42,300 nucleotides of DNA from an uncultured Clostridia bacterium (lineage in GTDB: Bacteria > Bacillota > Clostridia > TANB77 > CAG-508). This document shows positions 7,528-15,393 of the stretch, one piece after another. Location of the stretch: assembly GCA_934177725.1 (NCBI GenBank), contig CAKPPO010000016.1:1-42300 (forward strand), in the 5' to 3' direction. Under the pieces are notes generated by a model, which was not told the DNA's origin, did no database searches, and saw only the letters and a program-made list of their open reading frames with translations. A program made the position numbers and the translations under genes. The stretch's first letter is position 1, and every line of letters begins with the position of its first letter.

Positions 7528-8634
7528 TTATTCAACAAATATTGTTTTTTGTCTTCTACCACTAATATTTAGTAATAATGCTATTAATATTAAATTTGTT
7601 AAAAGTGAGCTTCCTCCATAACTTACAAAAGGAAGTGGAACTCCTGTAATAGGTAGAAGTCCAATTGTCATTCCTATATTTTCTACCATATGGAATAAGA
7701 ATATTCCTGCAATACCCATAGCAATATATGAACCCAAGTCATCTCTAGCAGTCTTTGCAACATATATAGCTTTTGTAATTAATATTATATAACATATTAC
7801 AATTCCTGCTGTAACAACAAATCCCATTTCTTCACCTATAACTGCAAATACAAAGTCCGTAGTTTTTGGATATAAAAATCCTAATTGAGTTTGATTACCT
7901 TTTAGTAATCCCATTCCAAATAATTGACCCGAACCAATTGCAAGTTTTGATTGAATTATATTATACCCTGCACCTCTTGGATCTAGGTTTGGATTTAAAA
8001 ATACATCTATTCTTGTTTTTGCATGCTCTGGTAATACAAAAAAGTATAATAATGGTACAGCAATTAGAATTATTAATATACTTGTAAATATATATCTTTT
8101 TTTAATTCCTGCTGAAAACAAAATAAGTACTGTTGCTACTAAAAATGCTAATGCAGTTCCATAATCTGGTTGTTTTATTATTAATAATACAGGTACTGCT
8201 ATAACTAGTAAAGAAAGTAATAATTTTGTAGGCCTACTAATTTCATTTCTTCCTCTTTCCTGAACTTTAGTAACAACATATGCAAATGTTAATATAACAA
8301 ATATCTTTGCAAATTCTGAAGGTTGAAATGAAAATGCTCCTATTTCAAACCAACTAGTAGCTCCATTTACTGGTTTCGTAAATAAAACTGCTACTAACAG
8401 TACTAAAAAAATTCCATAAAAAATTGGTGATATTTTTGCAATCACCTCATAATCTATGCAAATAACAAGTATCATAATAGGTATACTTACTATTAACCAT
8501 ATAATTTGTTTTTTTAGTTCATCACTAGTTGTCTCTTGTGTAGCAGTATATAGGGCAATAATTCCTACCGTTACCAATATAATAGTACAAACTAATATAC
8601 CCCATTCCATATTTCTTAAGAATCTTCTTTTCAT
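7528..8634 (-). CDS. rodA: Rod-shape SEDS glycosyltransferase RodA
   Basis: SEDS proteins polymerise lipid II into glycan strands, and RodA does so during side-wall elongation. The 368-residue protein has about ten hydrophobic segments. Family motifs are visible: WFEIGAFSFQPSEFAK, the conserved DYGTA phrase (KQPDYGTAL), RGAGYNIIQSKLAIGSG, the acidic FAVIGEEMGF, and the C-terminal PLPFVSYGGSSLL. Length and motifs fit RodA better than FtsW or SpoVE, but the subfamily is not certain from sequence alone. It sits 20 bp after minE in the min cluster, as in other Clostridia, where rodA follows minCDE. Expression is therefore probably from the minD promoter at 10155-10183. Confidence 0.9.
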   Translation of the reverse strand: MKRRFLRNMEWGILVCTIILVTVGIIALYTATQETTSDELKKQIIWLIVSIPIMILVICIDYEVIAKISPIFYGIFLVLLVAVLFTKPVNGATSWFEIGAFSFQPSEFAKIFVILTFAYVVTKVQERGRNEISRPTKLLLSLLVIAVPVLLIIKQPDYGTALAFLVATVLILFSAGIKKRYIFTSILIILIAVPLLYFFVLPEHAKTRIDVFLNPNLDPRGAGYNIIQSKLAIGSGQLFGMGLLKGNQTQLGFLYPKTTDFVFAVIGEEMGFVVTAGIVICYIILITKAIYVAKTARDDLGSYIAMGIAGIFLFHMVENIGMTIGLLPITGVPLPFVSYGGSSLLTNLILIALLLNISGRRQKTIFVE

Positions 8635-8654
8635 CTATTAAACCTCTATTGACC

Positions 8655-9272
8655 TTAATTTATATTTTCTTCTACTTCTACTTTTTTATCTTTTCCTTCT
8701 GTCTCTTTCTTTTCTTCAATTTCTTCATTCTCTGATTTTTCTATAATTTCTGCAGTATTTGTTGTTATTTCTGTTTTGCTTGAATTTTGTTCAACTTCTT
8801 CATTTTCTTCTTTTTCCACTTTTTGTTCTTTTTTATTTTCTTTTTTTAACTCAGTCTTTGCCTTTTCTTCCTCTTCTTTTTTATCTACTTTCTTTTCTGC
8901 TTTTTCGCTTTTTTCTTCGCTTTGTTTTTCCTCTTTATTTTCAGTCTTTTCTAACTTTCTTTCTATATTAATCTGTTTTGTATCATCTTTTACATTAAGA
9001 ATTGGAATATTCGCATATAAAATTGGAGCTCCTGTTGTTCCATCGCTATTAACTTTGTTTGTAAGTTTTACATCTATAGAGTTTTCATCTACATTTATAT
9101 ATTTTTTAATTACTTCAATAATTTCTTGCTTCATAAGCTCCATAAAATCTGCTGATACATTGGCTCTATCTTGCATCAACACTAAATGTAATCTCTCTTT
9201 TGCTGTATCCTTTGAATCTTTTTTCTCTTCTTTTGAAAACTTCTTAAAAAATTTTATAATATTATCGAACAT
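8655..9272 (-). CDS. minE: Cell division topological specificity factor MinE with long acidic/basic tail
   Basis: MinE stimulates the MinD ATPase and drives its redistribution, placing the division site. Residues 1-95 match the family: an amphipathic N-terminal membrane helix (MFDNIIKFFKKF), then the MinD-binding and dimerisation part (AKERLHLVLMQDRANVS, then IIEVIKKYINVDENSIDVKL) and a beta strand ending YANIPI. MinE normally ends there. This one continues for about 110 residues of low-complexity Lys/Glu sequence (EKTENKEEKQSEEKSEKAEKK), probably disordered or a charged helix. The frame is clean, with no sign of a frameshift fusion. It lies 27 bp after minD and before rodA. minC is not adjacent. 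The tail is the odd feature and its role is unknown. Confidence 0.88.
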   Translation of the reverse strand: MFDNIIKFFKKFSKEEKKDSKDTAKERLHLVLMQDRANVSADFMELMKQEIIEVIKKYINVDENSIDVKLTNKVNSDGTTGAPILYANIPILNVKDDTKQINIERKLEKTENKEEKQSEEKSEKAEKKVDKKEEEEKAKTELKKENKKEQKVEKEENEEVEQNSSKTEITTNTAEIIEKSENEEIEEKKETEGKDKKVEVEENIN

Positions 9273-9299
9273 CCTATTTCCTCCGTTATTTAAATTTGT

Positions 9300-10094
9300 C
9301 TATTTTTTTGAGAAAATACTTTTTAACTTAGCAAAAAATCCTTTCTCTCTTCCAGGAATTGAAACCTCTATATTTTCACCTAAAATTCTTCTTGCAATTT
9401 CTGTATATGCTTTTCCTGAAGGAGCTTTGTGGTTTGATACAACTGGTTCCCCTTTATTTGTTTGTGTAATAATGTACTCATCATCTGGAACTACACCAAT
9501 TAAATCTATAGATAACAAATCTACTATATCTTCTACATCCATCATTTCACCTTTTTTAACCATATTTGGACGTAAACGGTTAATTACTAATTCTGGATTT
9601 TTAATTTCAGATGATTCTAATAGTCCAATAATTCTATCTGCATCACGAATAGCAGATATTTCAGCTGTTGTAACAACAACTGCTCTGTCTGCACCAGCTA
9701 TTGCATTTTTAAAACCTTGTTCAATACCTGCTGGGCAATCAATTAATATGTAATCAAATTCTTCTTTTAGTTTACTTGTTAATTCTTTCATTTGTTCTTC
9801 ATTTACTGCACTTTTATCTCTTGTTTGCGCTGCTGGAAGTAAGAATAATTCATTAAAACGTTTATCTTTAATTAGAGCTTGTCTTAATTTACATTTTTCT
9901 TCTACCACGTCAACGATATCATATACTATTCTGTTTTCTAATCCCATTACAACATCTAGATTACGAAGTCCAATATCTGTATCTACTAATACTACTTTTT
10001 TTCCTTTTAATGCTAACGCTGAACCTAAATTTGCTGTAGTGGTTGTTTTACCAACTCCACCTTTTCCAGATGTGATAACGATAACTTCTCCCAT
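9300..10094 (-). CDS. minD: Septum site-determining ATPase MinD
   Basis: MinD is a ParA-family ATPase that binds the membrane as a dimer and recruits MinC and MinE. The deviant Walker A KGGVGKTT is near residue 11. Other family motifs follow: VVLVDTDIGLRNLDVVMG, YILIDCPAGIEQGF (Walker B) and TTAEISAIRDADR. The protein ends with the amphipathic membrane-targeting helix (EKGFFAKLKSIFSKK). The frame is open for 40 codons further upstream, but CAAGGAGG sits just before the ATG at 10094 (MGEVIVITSGKGG), giving 264 residues, the usual length. It is the first gene of minD-minE-rodA-dusB, with a good promoter about 60 bp upstream. Confidence 0.97.
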   Translation of the reverse strand: MGEVIVITSGKGGVGKTTTTANLGSALALKGKKVVLVDTDIGLRNLDVVMGLENRIVYDIVDVVEEKCKLRQALIKDKRFNELFLLPAAQTRDKSAVNEEQMKELTSKLKEEFDYILIDCPAGIEQGFKNAIAGADRAVVVTTAEISAIRDADRIIGLLESSEIKNPELVINRLRPNMVKKGEMMDVEDIVDLLSIDLIGVVPDDEYIITQTNKGEPVVSNHKAPSGKAYTEIARRILGENIEVSIPGREKGFFAKLKSIFSKK

Positions 10095-10154
10095 AATTTC
10101 CTCCTTGAACATGTATGTTCTTTTTATTAAAAAGTGCATATTTTTAATGCCTAT

Positions 10155-10183
10155 ATCATATAATGAAAAAGGCAAAAAGTCAA
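10155..10183 (-). promoter_or_regulatory. Promoter of the minD-minE-rodA-dusB cluster
   Basis: On the minus strand, TTGACT (10178-10183) and TATGAT (10155-10160) are separated by 17 bp. This lies about 60 bp ahead of the minD start, and the predicted leader contains a GAACAT/ATGTTC inverted repeat. Confidence 0.7.
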
Positions 10184-10230
10184 TAAATTGAATGGAAAAA
10201 AATGAAATTAACATAATTTATTTTTGAAAT

Positions 10231-10277
10231 AAAAAAATCAAAATCTACTAGTTCAACTACTAAATTCTGATTTTTTC
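10231..10277 (-). terminator. Long near-palindromic terminator after the surface-protein gene
   Basis: The arms pair for about 22 positions with only wobbles and one mismatch. On the minus strand the structure ends in GATTTTTTTATTTC. It lies 10 bp after the stop of the FGE-like gene. See also the retroelement-target finding, because hairpins just after the variable region are a feature of some such targets. Confidence 0.8.
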
Positions 10278-10286
10278 TTTTATTTT

Positions 10287-11519
10287 TTATATTATATATA
10301 GTATTATCCTAAATGCAATATACTTGCTACTGTATGCTGCACTTCCATCTCGACGATAACTTGCGTAAGTGCTTTTATTGTAGCTATCGCCTCCCCTATC
10401 GGTGCAACGTCCGGTATAAGATCCATTAGTGTTATTAGAATATTCTGTTGTCCATTCTACTGTATTTGATGCCATATCATTTATTTTACATACTTCATCT
10501 CCATTTACTCCTGTATTTGATAAAGATGAATTTTTCGTTGTTTGATATGAATAATCCGTATCTCCTGAAAAATTTTGAATATACACTATTGCTGTATCCC
10601 ATGCATAACTATTTATTAAATCTGTTGCCACTGTTGTATATAAGTTTCTACTTGCTGTTGCAGCATTTATTTGCGTTATATTATTCCATAAAGTTCCTTC
10701 TGCAGTTGGTGCTGTTTCTGAATAACTATTTGAAATTTTTGAATTTGCTTGCTTATCTGTTCCATAACTTGCTTCATAACGTGCTATATAATATCCTCCA
10801 TTTGCTTTTACACTATCTATAAATCCTTTTAAATTTAAGGCTGTTGTATTTAAGCCATCTGTACCATTACTTGCTACTCCTATCCTTGATATTGATAATT
10901 CTTTATAATATGAGTTTATTAATACTTCTTGTATATAGTCTTCTACATTTTGTTTTAATATTGGTGTCCCTTTTGCAAGTACATTTCCATTTGAGTCTTT
11001 ATCACTTGTACCATCTGCAAATGCATATCTTCCAAGTGCTATATCTACTGTTGTTCCGTCACTCTTCTTTATTCCATTTCCTACTGGTATCCATACGTAT
11101 TGATTTCCTCTATTGTTTCCAACCCCTGTTATAATGTCATTATCTTCTATTATTATTCCTTCTGTTACATTTATTCCACTGTCATCTGCTATTTTAAAGC
11201 CTTCCGGCACTTTTATTAAGTTTCCATTACTATCTTTTATTGTTGTTGGAGTTTTAAAGTAATCTCCACCTTTCACTTCTTGTACCGTTTTTAAGATATT
11301 ATTAGCCAATTTATTATATACATCATCAATATTATTTACATCTTCTTTATAAACTTGCTGTATTCTCATATCACTCTTTATTTGTCCTTTTTGAATTGTT
11401 GTAATAGTAAAATATACTCCTAATAATATTACAACAAACATTAGGATGGTAAACAATACTAATGCAGACACTGCTCCTTTTTCACTTTTTAGCTTTATTA
11501 TATTATTAAATCTTTTCAT
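10287..11519 (-). CDS. Membrane-anchored surface protein with FGE/C-type-lectin-like domain
   Basis: The protein has 410 residues. The N-terminus is a short basic stretch and then a membrane helix (GAVSALVLFTILMFVVIL) followed by a charged helix. This resembles the anchor of pilin-like secreted proteins, but it lacks the Glu at +5 of true type IV pilins. After a spacer, residues of the formylglycine-generating-enzyme/C-type-lectin fold appear: QYVWIPVGNG, NGGYYIARYEASYG, YAWDTAIVYI, NDMASNTVEWTTEYS, CTDRGGDS and the final AFRI. The catalytic cysteines of real FGE enzymes are not evident, so this is more likely a binding fold. The last 35 codons are rich in AGC, TAC and other NNY codons, unlike the rest of the AT-rich gene. 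Its ligand and role are unknown. Confidence 0.65.
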   Translation of the reverse strand: MKRFNNIIKLKSEKGAVSALVLFTILMFVVILLGVYFTITTIQKGQIKSDMRIQQVYKEDVNNIDDVYNKLANNILKTVQEVKGGDYFKTPTTIKDSNGNLIKVPEGFKIADDSGINVTEGIIIEDNDIITGVGNNRGNQYVWIPVGNGIKKSDGTTVDIALGRYAFADGTSDKDSNGNVLAKGTPILKQNVEDYIQEVLINSYYKELSISRIGVASNGTDGLNTTALNLKGFIDSVKANGGYYIARYEASYGTDKQANSKISNSYSETAPTAEGTLWNNITQINAATASRNLYTTVATDLINSYAWDTAIVYIQNFSGDTDYSYQTTKNSSLSNTGVNGDEVCKINDMASNTVEWTTEYSNNTNGSYTGRCTDRGGDSYNKSTYASYRRDGSAAYSSKYIAFRIILYII

Positions 11520-11618
11520 ATAATAATCCCTCTCTTTTGTAATTTATTTAATTTTACCCTACTATTCATTTATTTTCAATCTTTTTTAATATTTAATTTT
11601 TTAAAACGTAAATTTACT

Positions 11619-12857
11619 TTAATTATTATAATTATTTTTCATCCATTCAATTCTTTCTATTCTTATTAATTCTCCTATCTTTTCTCGGTTTTTTATCTTA
11701 TATTTTTCTTCTATATATCTTCCATTAATTTTTGAAATACACTCTTTGCCTATTTCATCAAAATTTACATCTGTTGGCACATCTTCATTTCTCCATCTAT
11801 CGCAAATAACTACTATTTTTAAGCCATCTAACCCTAACAAAGATTTATTTACTCTTGCAATAAAATTTACTTGCTTTTTCGGTGTCATTCTATTAAAAAT
11901 TCCTCCAAGCATGTGCTCTTTTGCGGATACTTTTCCACATTTTATCCAAGAATTGGGGATTTTTAATCTGTTTCCTAAATTTTCTACTAATTTAACTCCA
12001 TTTTTGTCATGTCCATAATGATGTGGTAACATCGCTTTTGGAGTTATTCCCTTTCCTAAGTCATGAACTAACGCACTAAAACGAATTTCTACATTATCTG
12101 TTAAAATAACTGATTTATCTACTACTATCATAGTATGATTATAACTATCTCCTTCTGGATGATATTCTACTGGCTGAGTTTGCCCTATTAAATCATATAT
12201 TTCTTCAAAATGAACGTCTAATATATTTGCCTTTTTTAGTACTTCAAAGAATACAGATGGCTTATCACTTTTTAATGCTTTTCTAAATTCTGTAAAAACT
12301 CTTTCTGGTGATAATTCTTTTAATTCTTCCTTTATCTCCTCCATCATTTTTATTGTATTTTCTTCAACTTCAAAATCAAGCTGACTTGCAAACCTTGCCA
12401 CTCTATATACTCTCAAAGGATCTTCTATGAAACTATCTGTTGTTGCTCTAATTATTTTATTTTGTATGTCTTCTATTCCTCCATATGGATCTATTGTTTC
12501 TTCTGTTAATACATTCTTTGCAATACTATTTATTGTAATATCTCTTCTTGCTAAATCTTCTTTAATTGTAATGTCTTTTCCGTTTTGAACTTCAAATTCT
12601 TTATGACCTTTTCCTATTTTTTTATCTTTTCTCGCTAATGCAAATTCTTTGTTTTCTATATCATAAACTCCGAAAGATTTTCCTCTTTTATATGCATTTG
12701 GAAAAAGTTCCTCAAATGCTTCTTTTTCTATTCCGGTAACGCAGTAATCTTCATCATGAACTTTTCTATTCATAATTTCATCTCTAACTGCTCCACCTAC
12801 TAAATATAAAGTTCCACCATTTTCTTTAATTTTATTTGCAATTTCTATTATACTCAT
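11619..12857 (-). CDS. cca: CCA tRNA nucleotidyltransferase with HD domain
   Basis: This enzyme adds or repairs the 3'-CCA end of tRNAs. The 412-residue protein begins with the class II head: YLVGGAVRDEIM, then DEDYCV with the paired metal-binding acids, then RRDITINSIA and DPYGGIEDI. The neck motif is EDPLRVYRVARFASQL. The second half holds an HD-type metal site (FSALVHDLGKG, with PHHYGHDKNG), found in CCA enzymes that can also act as 2',3'-phosphodiesterase and phosphatase. The start at 12857 has a fitting AGAGGATATT site. It precedes the surface-protein gene by about 100 bp and is probably transcribed separately. Sequence and length are ordinary for the family. Confidence 0.94.
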   Translation of the reverse strand: MSIIEIANKIKENGGTLYLVGGAVRDEIMNRKVHDEDYCVTGIEKEAFEELFPNAYKRGKSFGVYDIENKEFALARKDKKIGKGHKEFEVQNGKDITIKEDLARRDITINSIAKNVLTEETIDPYGGIEDIQNKIIRATTDSFIEDPLRVYRVARFASQLDFEVEENTIKMMEEIKEELKELSPERVFTEFRKALKSDKPSVFFEVLKKANILDVHFEEIYDLIGQTQPVEYHPEGDSYNHTMIVVDKSVILTDNVEIRFSALVHDLGKGITPKAMLPHHYGHDKNGVKLVENLGNRLKIPNSWIKCGKVSAKEHMLGGIFNRMTPKKQVNFIARVNKSLLGLDGLKIVVICDRWRNEDVPTDVNFDEIGKECISKINGRYIEEKYKIKNREKIGELIRIERIEWMKNNYNN

Positions 12858-12940
12858 AATATCCTCTTTTTATTTTATATCAAATTCATTATTTATAATA
12901 TACTTTTTTATCATTCTTAGTCAACTCTTTTATTGTCCAA

Positions 12941-13100
12941 TCACACTTTTGTAATGACTTTTTGTATATATCACACATTTTGCAAAGGACTTTTTATGTT
13001 TTATGCACATTTTACTAATGACTTTTGAATTTTGCCAAAAAATCTGTCATATTTTGAAGTTATCTTTTTATGTATTCTGTCCTATTTTCCTTGACTTTAT
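12941..13100 (+). promoter_or_regulatory. Phased degenerate repeat array upstream of the por operon
   Basis: This spacer (12858-13159) holds no gene. Instead about five imperfect units share a TCACA(C)ATTTT-like head and a GACTTTTT-like tail. The conserved C of the tail falls at 12958, 12990, 13022, 13064 (TATCTTTTT variant) and 13095, giving steps of 32, 32, 42 and 31 bp. These are close to whole helical turns. The last unit contains the -35 TTGACT. It may be an array of regulator sites or degraded promoter duplications. Confidence 0.45.
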
Positions 13101-13119
13101 TACCTTTTAGTCATATACT
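13091..13119 (+). promoter_or_regulatory. Promoter of the por operon
   Basis: TTGACT (13091-13096) and TATACT (13114-13119) are spaced 17 bp, about 40 bp before the start codon at 13160. This is the strongest promoter match in the window. Confidence 0.75.
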
Positions 13120-13159
13120 AAACATATGATTTTTATATAAAATGAAAGGAAGGAATAGC

Positions 13160-13741
13160 ATGGATAACATGATAGAAATAAGATGGCATGGTAGAGGCGG
13201 ACAAGGTGCTAAAACAGCTTCTCTTCTTCTTGCAGATGCCGCATTTAATACTGGAAAATACATTCAAGGTTTTCCTGAATATGGTCCAGAAAGAATGGGA
13301 GCTCCAATTACAGCCTACAATCGTATCAGTACAACTCCTATTCGTATTCATAGCAATATTTATGAACCAGATTATGTAGTTGTTGTAGATGATAGTTTAT
13401 TAGAATCTGTACCTGTTACTGCTGGTTTAAAAGAAACTGGCGCTATTATTATAAACACAACAAAAGATGCCAATGCTCTAAAACCTTTATTAAATGGTTA
13501 TAAAGGAAAAGTTTATACTATAGACGCTAGAAAAGTTTCTATAGAAGCCCTTGGAAAATATTTTCCAAATACTCCTATGCTTGCAGCTATTGTTAAAGTT
13601 TCAAACATAATGAGTGAAGAAGAATTTTTAAATGATATGGAAGGTTCTTTTAAACACAAATTTGCTAAAAAACCTGAAGTTATTGAAGGAAATATGAAAG
13701 CATTAACTTTAGCATTAAAAGAAGTTAAGTTAGTTTCTTAA
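13160..13741 (+). CDS. porG: 2-oxoacid (probably pyruvate):ferredoxin oxidoreductase, gamma subunit
   Basis: The gamma subunit is part of the four-subunit enzyme that oxidises pyruvate to acetyl-CoA and CO2 and reduces ferredoxin. The 193-residue protein opens with the family phrase IRWHGRGGQGAKTAS. It continues with YIQGFPEYGPERMGAPITAYNR and DYVVVVDDSLL, as in PorG/PorC proteins. An in-frame ATG at 13142 would put the AAAGGAAGG ribosome binding site inside the coding region, so the ATG at 13160 is preferred. It is the first gene of gamma-delta-alpha-beta, the order known from thermophilic bacteria and many Clostridia. The exact 2-oxoacid substrate cannot be fixed by sequence reading alone, but pyruvate is the usual one. 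Confidence 0.92.
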   Translation: MDNMIEIRWHGRGGQGAKTASLLLADAAFNTGKYIQGFPEYGPERMGAPITAYNRISTTPIRIHSNIYEPDYVVVVDDSLLESVPVTAGLKETGAIIINTTKDANALKPLLNGYKGKVYTIDARKVSIEALGKYFPNTPMLAAIVKVSNIMSEEEFLNDMEGSFKHKFAKKPEVIEGNMKALTLALKEVKLVS

Positions 13742-13820
13742 AAAAATAAACAAAAATATTGTATTAAAGTTCAATTATGAAACTAATGAAAAATCTGTAT
13801 AAATTAGAAAGGAGATTTTT

Positions 13821-14114
13821 ATGTCAGTAAAAATAGATAAAGAAACACCTTGGCAAGATTTAACACCAGGTGGAACAATATATGATGCTGGAAATTCTTT
13901 AGAATTTAAAACTGGTGACTGGAGAAGCATTAGACCTGTATTTTTAGAAGAAAAATGCAAACAATGTGGTTTATGTTTTGCAGTTTGCCCAGATGATGCA
14001 ATTCCAGTAGGAAAAGACCAAAAAAGAAAAGATTTTAATTTTGATTATTGTAAAGGATGTGGCGTATGTGCTAAGGTTTGTCCTTTTAACGCAATCGAAA
14101 TGAAAGAAGAATAA
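13821..14114 (+). CDS. porD: Pyruvate:ferredoxin oxidoreductase, delta (2[4Fe-4S]) subunit
   Basis: This is the electron-transfer subunit of the oxidoreductase. The 97-residue protein has two classic four-cysteine motifs, CKQCGLCFAVCP and CKGCGVCAKVCP, each binding a [4Fe-4S] cluster. A N-terminal stretch before them (TPWQDLTPGGTIYDAGNS...) is typical of PorD rather than of free ferredoxin. AGAAAGGAGATTTTT precedes the ATG. It lies 79 bp after porG and 88 bp before porA. The gaps are wider than usual inside an operon, but no terminator is visible in them. Confidence 0.93.
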   Translation: MSVKIDKETPWQDLTPGGTIYDAGNSLEFKTGDWRSIRPVFLEEKCKQCGLCFAVCPDDAIPVGKDQKRKDFNFDYCKGCGVCAKVCPFNAIEMKEE

Positions 14115-14202
14115 TTCCTTAGAAAAATAATTACCATTTGGCGTCGTTACATTGCCAAATACTAATTCTTTTTTAAGGAAAACAAAAGGAAGGATGAAAA
14201 AA

Positions 14203-15393
14203 ATGAGTATAAGAGAACGTTTAAGTGGAAATGAAGCATCTGCTATAGCAATGAAACAAATAAATCCAGACGTAGTTGCAGCATTTCCTATAACTCCATC
14301 TACTGAAATTCCACAATACTTTTCTACTTTCGTAAGTAATGGAAAAGTAGATACAGAATTTATTGCAGTAGAAAGTGAACATAGTGCAATGAGTGCTTGT
14401 ATTGGTGCAGAAGCTGCAGGTGCAAGAGCCATGACAGCAACTTCTTCTAATGGTTTAGCTTATATGTGGGAAATGATATATATAGCATCTGCTAGTCGTT
14501 TACCAATAGTTATGCCATTAGTAAATAGAGCACTTTCAGGACCTTTAAATATACACAATGACCATTCAGATGCAATGGGAATTCGTGATAGTGGTTGGAT
14601 AATGTTATTTTCAGAAAACAACCAAGAAGCATATGATAATTTAATTATGGCTCACAGAATTGCAGAGCATAAAGATGTTATGCTTCCTCTTGCAGTTTGC
14701 CAAGATGGATTCATTACATCACACTCAATAGAAAATATTGAATTAATAGAAGATGATAAAGTAAAAGAATTTGTTGGAACATATAAACCTGAACATTACT
14801 TGTTAAATTCAAAAGAGCCAATAGCTGTTGGTCCAATGGACTTACAAGCATATTTATTTGAACACAAATATCAACAATCTCAAGCAATGAAAAATGCTAA
14901 AAAAGTAATTTTAGAAGTTGCTAAAGATTTTGAAAAAATGACAGGTAGAAAATATGAATTATTTGAAAGTTATAAATTAGAAGATGCTGAAATTGCTATA
15001 GTTTGTATGAACTCAACAGCAGGAACAACTAAAGTAGTTGTAGATGAACTAAGAGAAAAAGGCATAAAAGCAGGTCTTCTAAAATTAAGAGTATTTAGAC
15101 CTTTCCCTGCTGAAGAAATTGCAAAAGCATTAGAAAATGTAAAAGCTGTAGCAGTTCTTGATAAAGCAGATTCTTTAAATGCTTGTGGTGGTGCATTATT
15201 TACAGATGTTACTTCTGGTATGTATGTAAATAAATGCAACGTTCCTACTGTAAGCTACATTTATGGTATTGGTGGTAGAGATACTACTACTAAAGATATT
15301 TTAAGTGTATACGAAGATTTACAGGAAATTGTAGAAAATAAAAAAATAGATAATCCTTATCGTTATCTTGGAGTAAGAGGGGTGAATAAATAA
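14203..15393 (+). CDS. porA: Pyruvate:ferredoxin oxidoreductase, alpha subunit
   Basis: The alpha subunit carries the pyrimidine-binding part of the thiamine diphosphate site. Family motifs are AFPITPSTEIPQYF, AVESEHSAMSACIGAEAAGARAMTATSSNGLAYM, LPIVMPLVNRALSGPLNIHNDHSDAMG and GWIMLFSENNQEAYD. The C-terminal transketolase-like domain has GLLKLRVFRPFPAEEI. The frame is open from 14152, but AAAGGAAGG lies at about 14185-14193, right next to an ATG at 14194. The ATG at 14203 (MSIRERLSGNEAS) has proper spacing and matches where the family starts, giving 396 residues. Its stop overlaps the porB start by one base (TAATG), so the two are translationally coupled. Confidence 0.95.
   Translation: MSIRERLSGNEASAIAMKQINPDVVAAFPITPSTEIPQYFSTFVSNGKVDTEFIAVESEHSAMSACIGAEAAGARAMTATSSNGLAYMWEMIYIASASRLPIVMPLVNRALSGPLNIHNDHSDAMGIRDSGWIMLFSENNQEAYDNLIMAHRIAEHKDVMLPLAVCQDGFITSHSIENIELIEDDKVKEFVGTYKPEHYLLNSKEPIAVGPMDLQAYLFEHKYQQSQAMKNAKKVILEVAKDFEKMTGRKYELFESYKLEDAEIAIVCMNSTAGTTKVVVDELREKGIKAGLLKLRVFRPFPAEEIAKALENVKAVAVLDKADSLNACGGALFTDVTSGMYVNKCNVPTVSYIYGIGGRDTTTKDILSVYEDLQEIVENKKIDNPYRYLGVRGVNK

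Noticed and set aside
8776..9753. 325-codon open frame on the plus strand
   Set aside because: It is antisense to minE and minD, is full of Ser/Phe runs from Lys/Glu codons, and has no ribosome binding site.
10448..11134. Leu/Tyr-rich plus-strand open frames
   Set aside because: They are shadows of the surface-protein gene, with no binding site or family pattern.
10231..11519. Complete diversity-generating retroelement
   Set aside because: Only a target-like protein end is present; no reverse transcriptase, accessory gene or template repeat lies in the window.
13142..13159. Upstream ATG as start of the gamma subunit
   Set aside because: Using it would place the AAAGGAAGG ribosome binding site within the coding sequence; the ATG at 13160 is spaced correctly.
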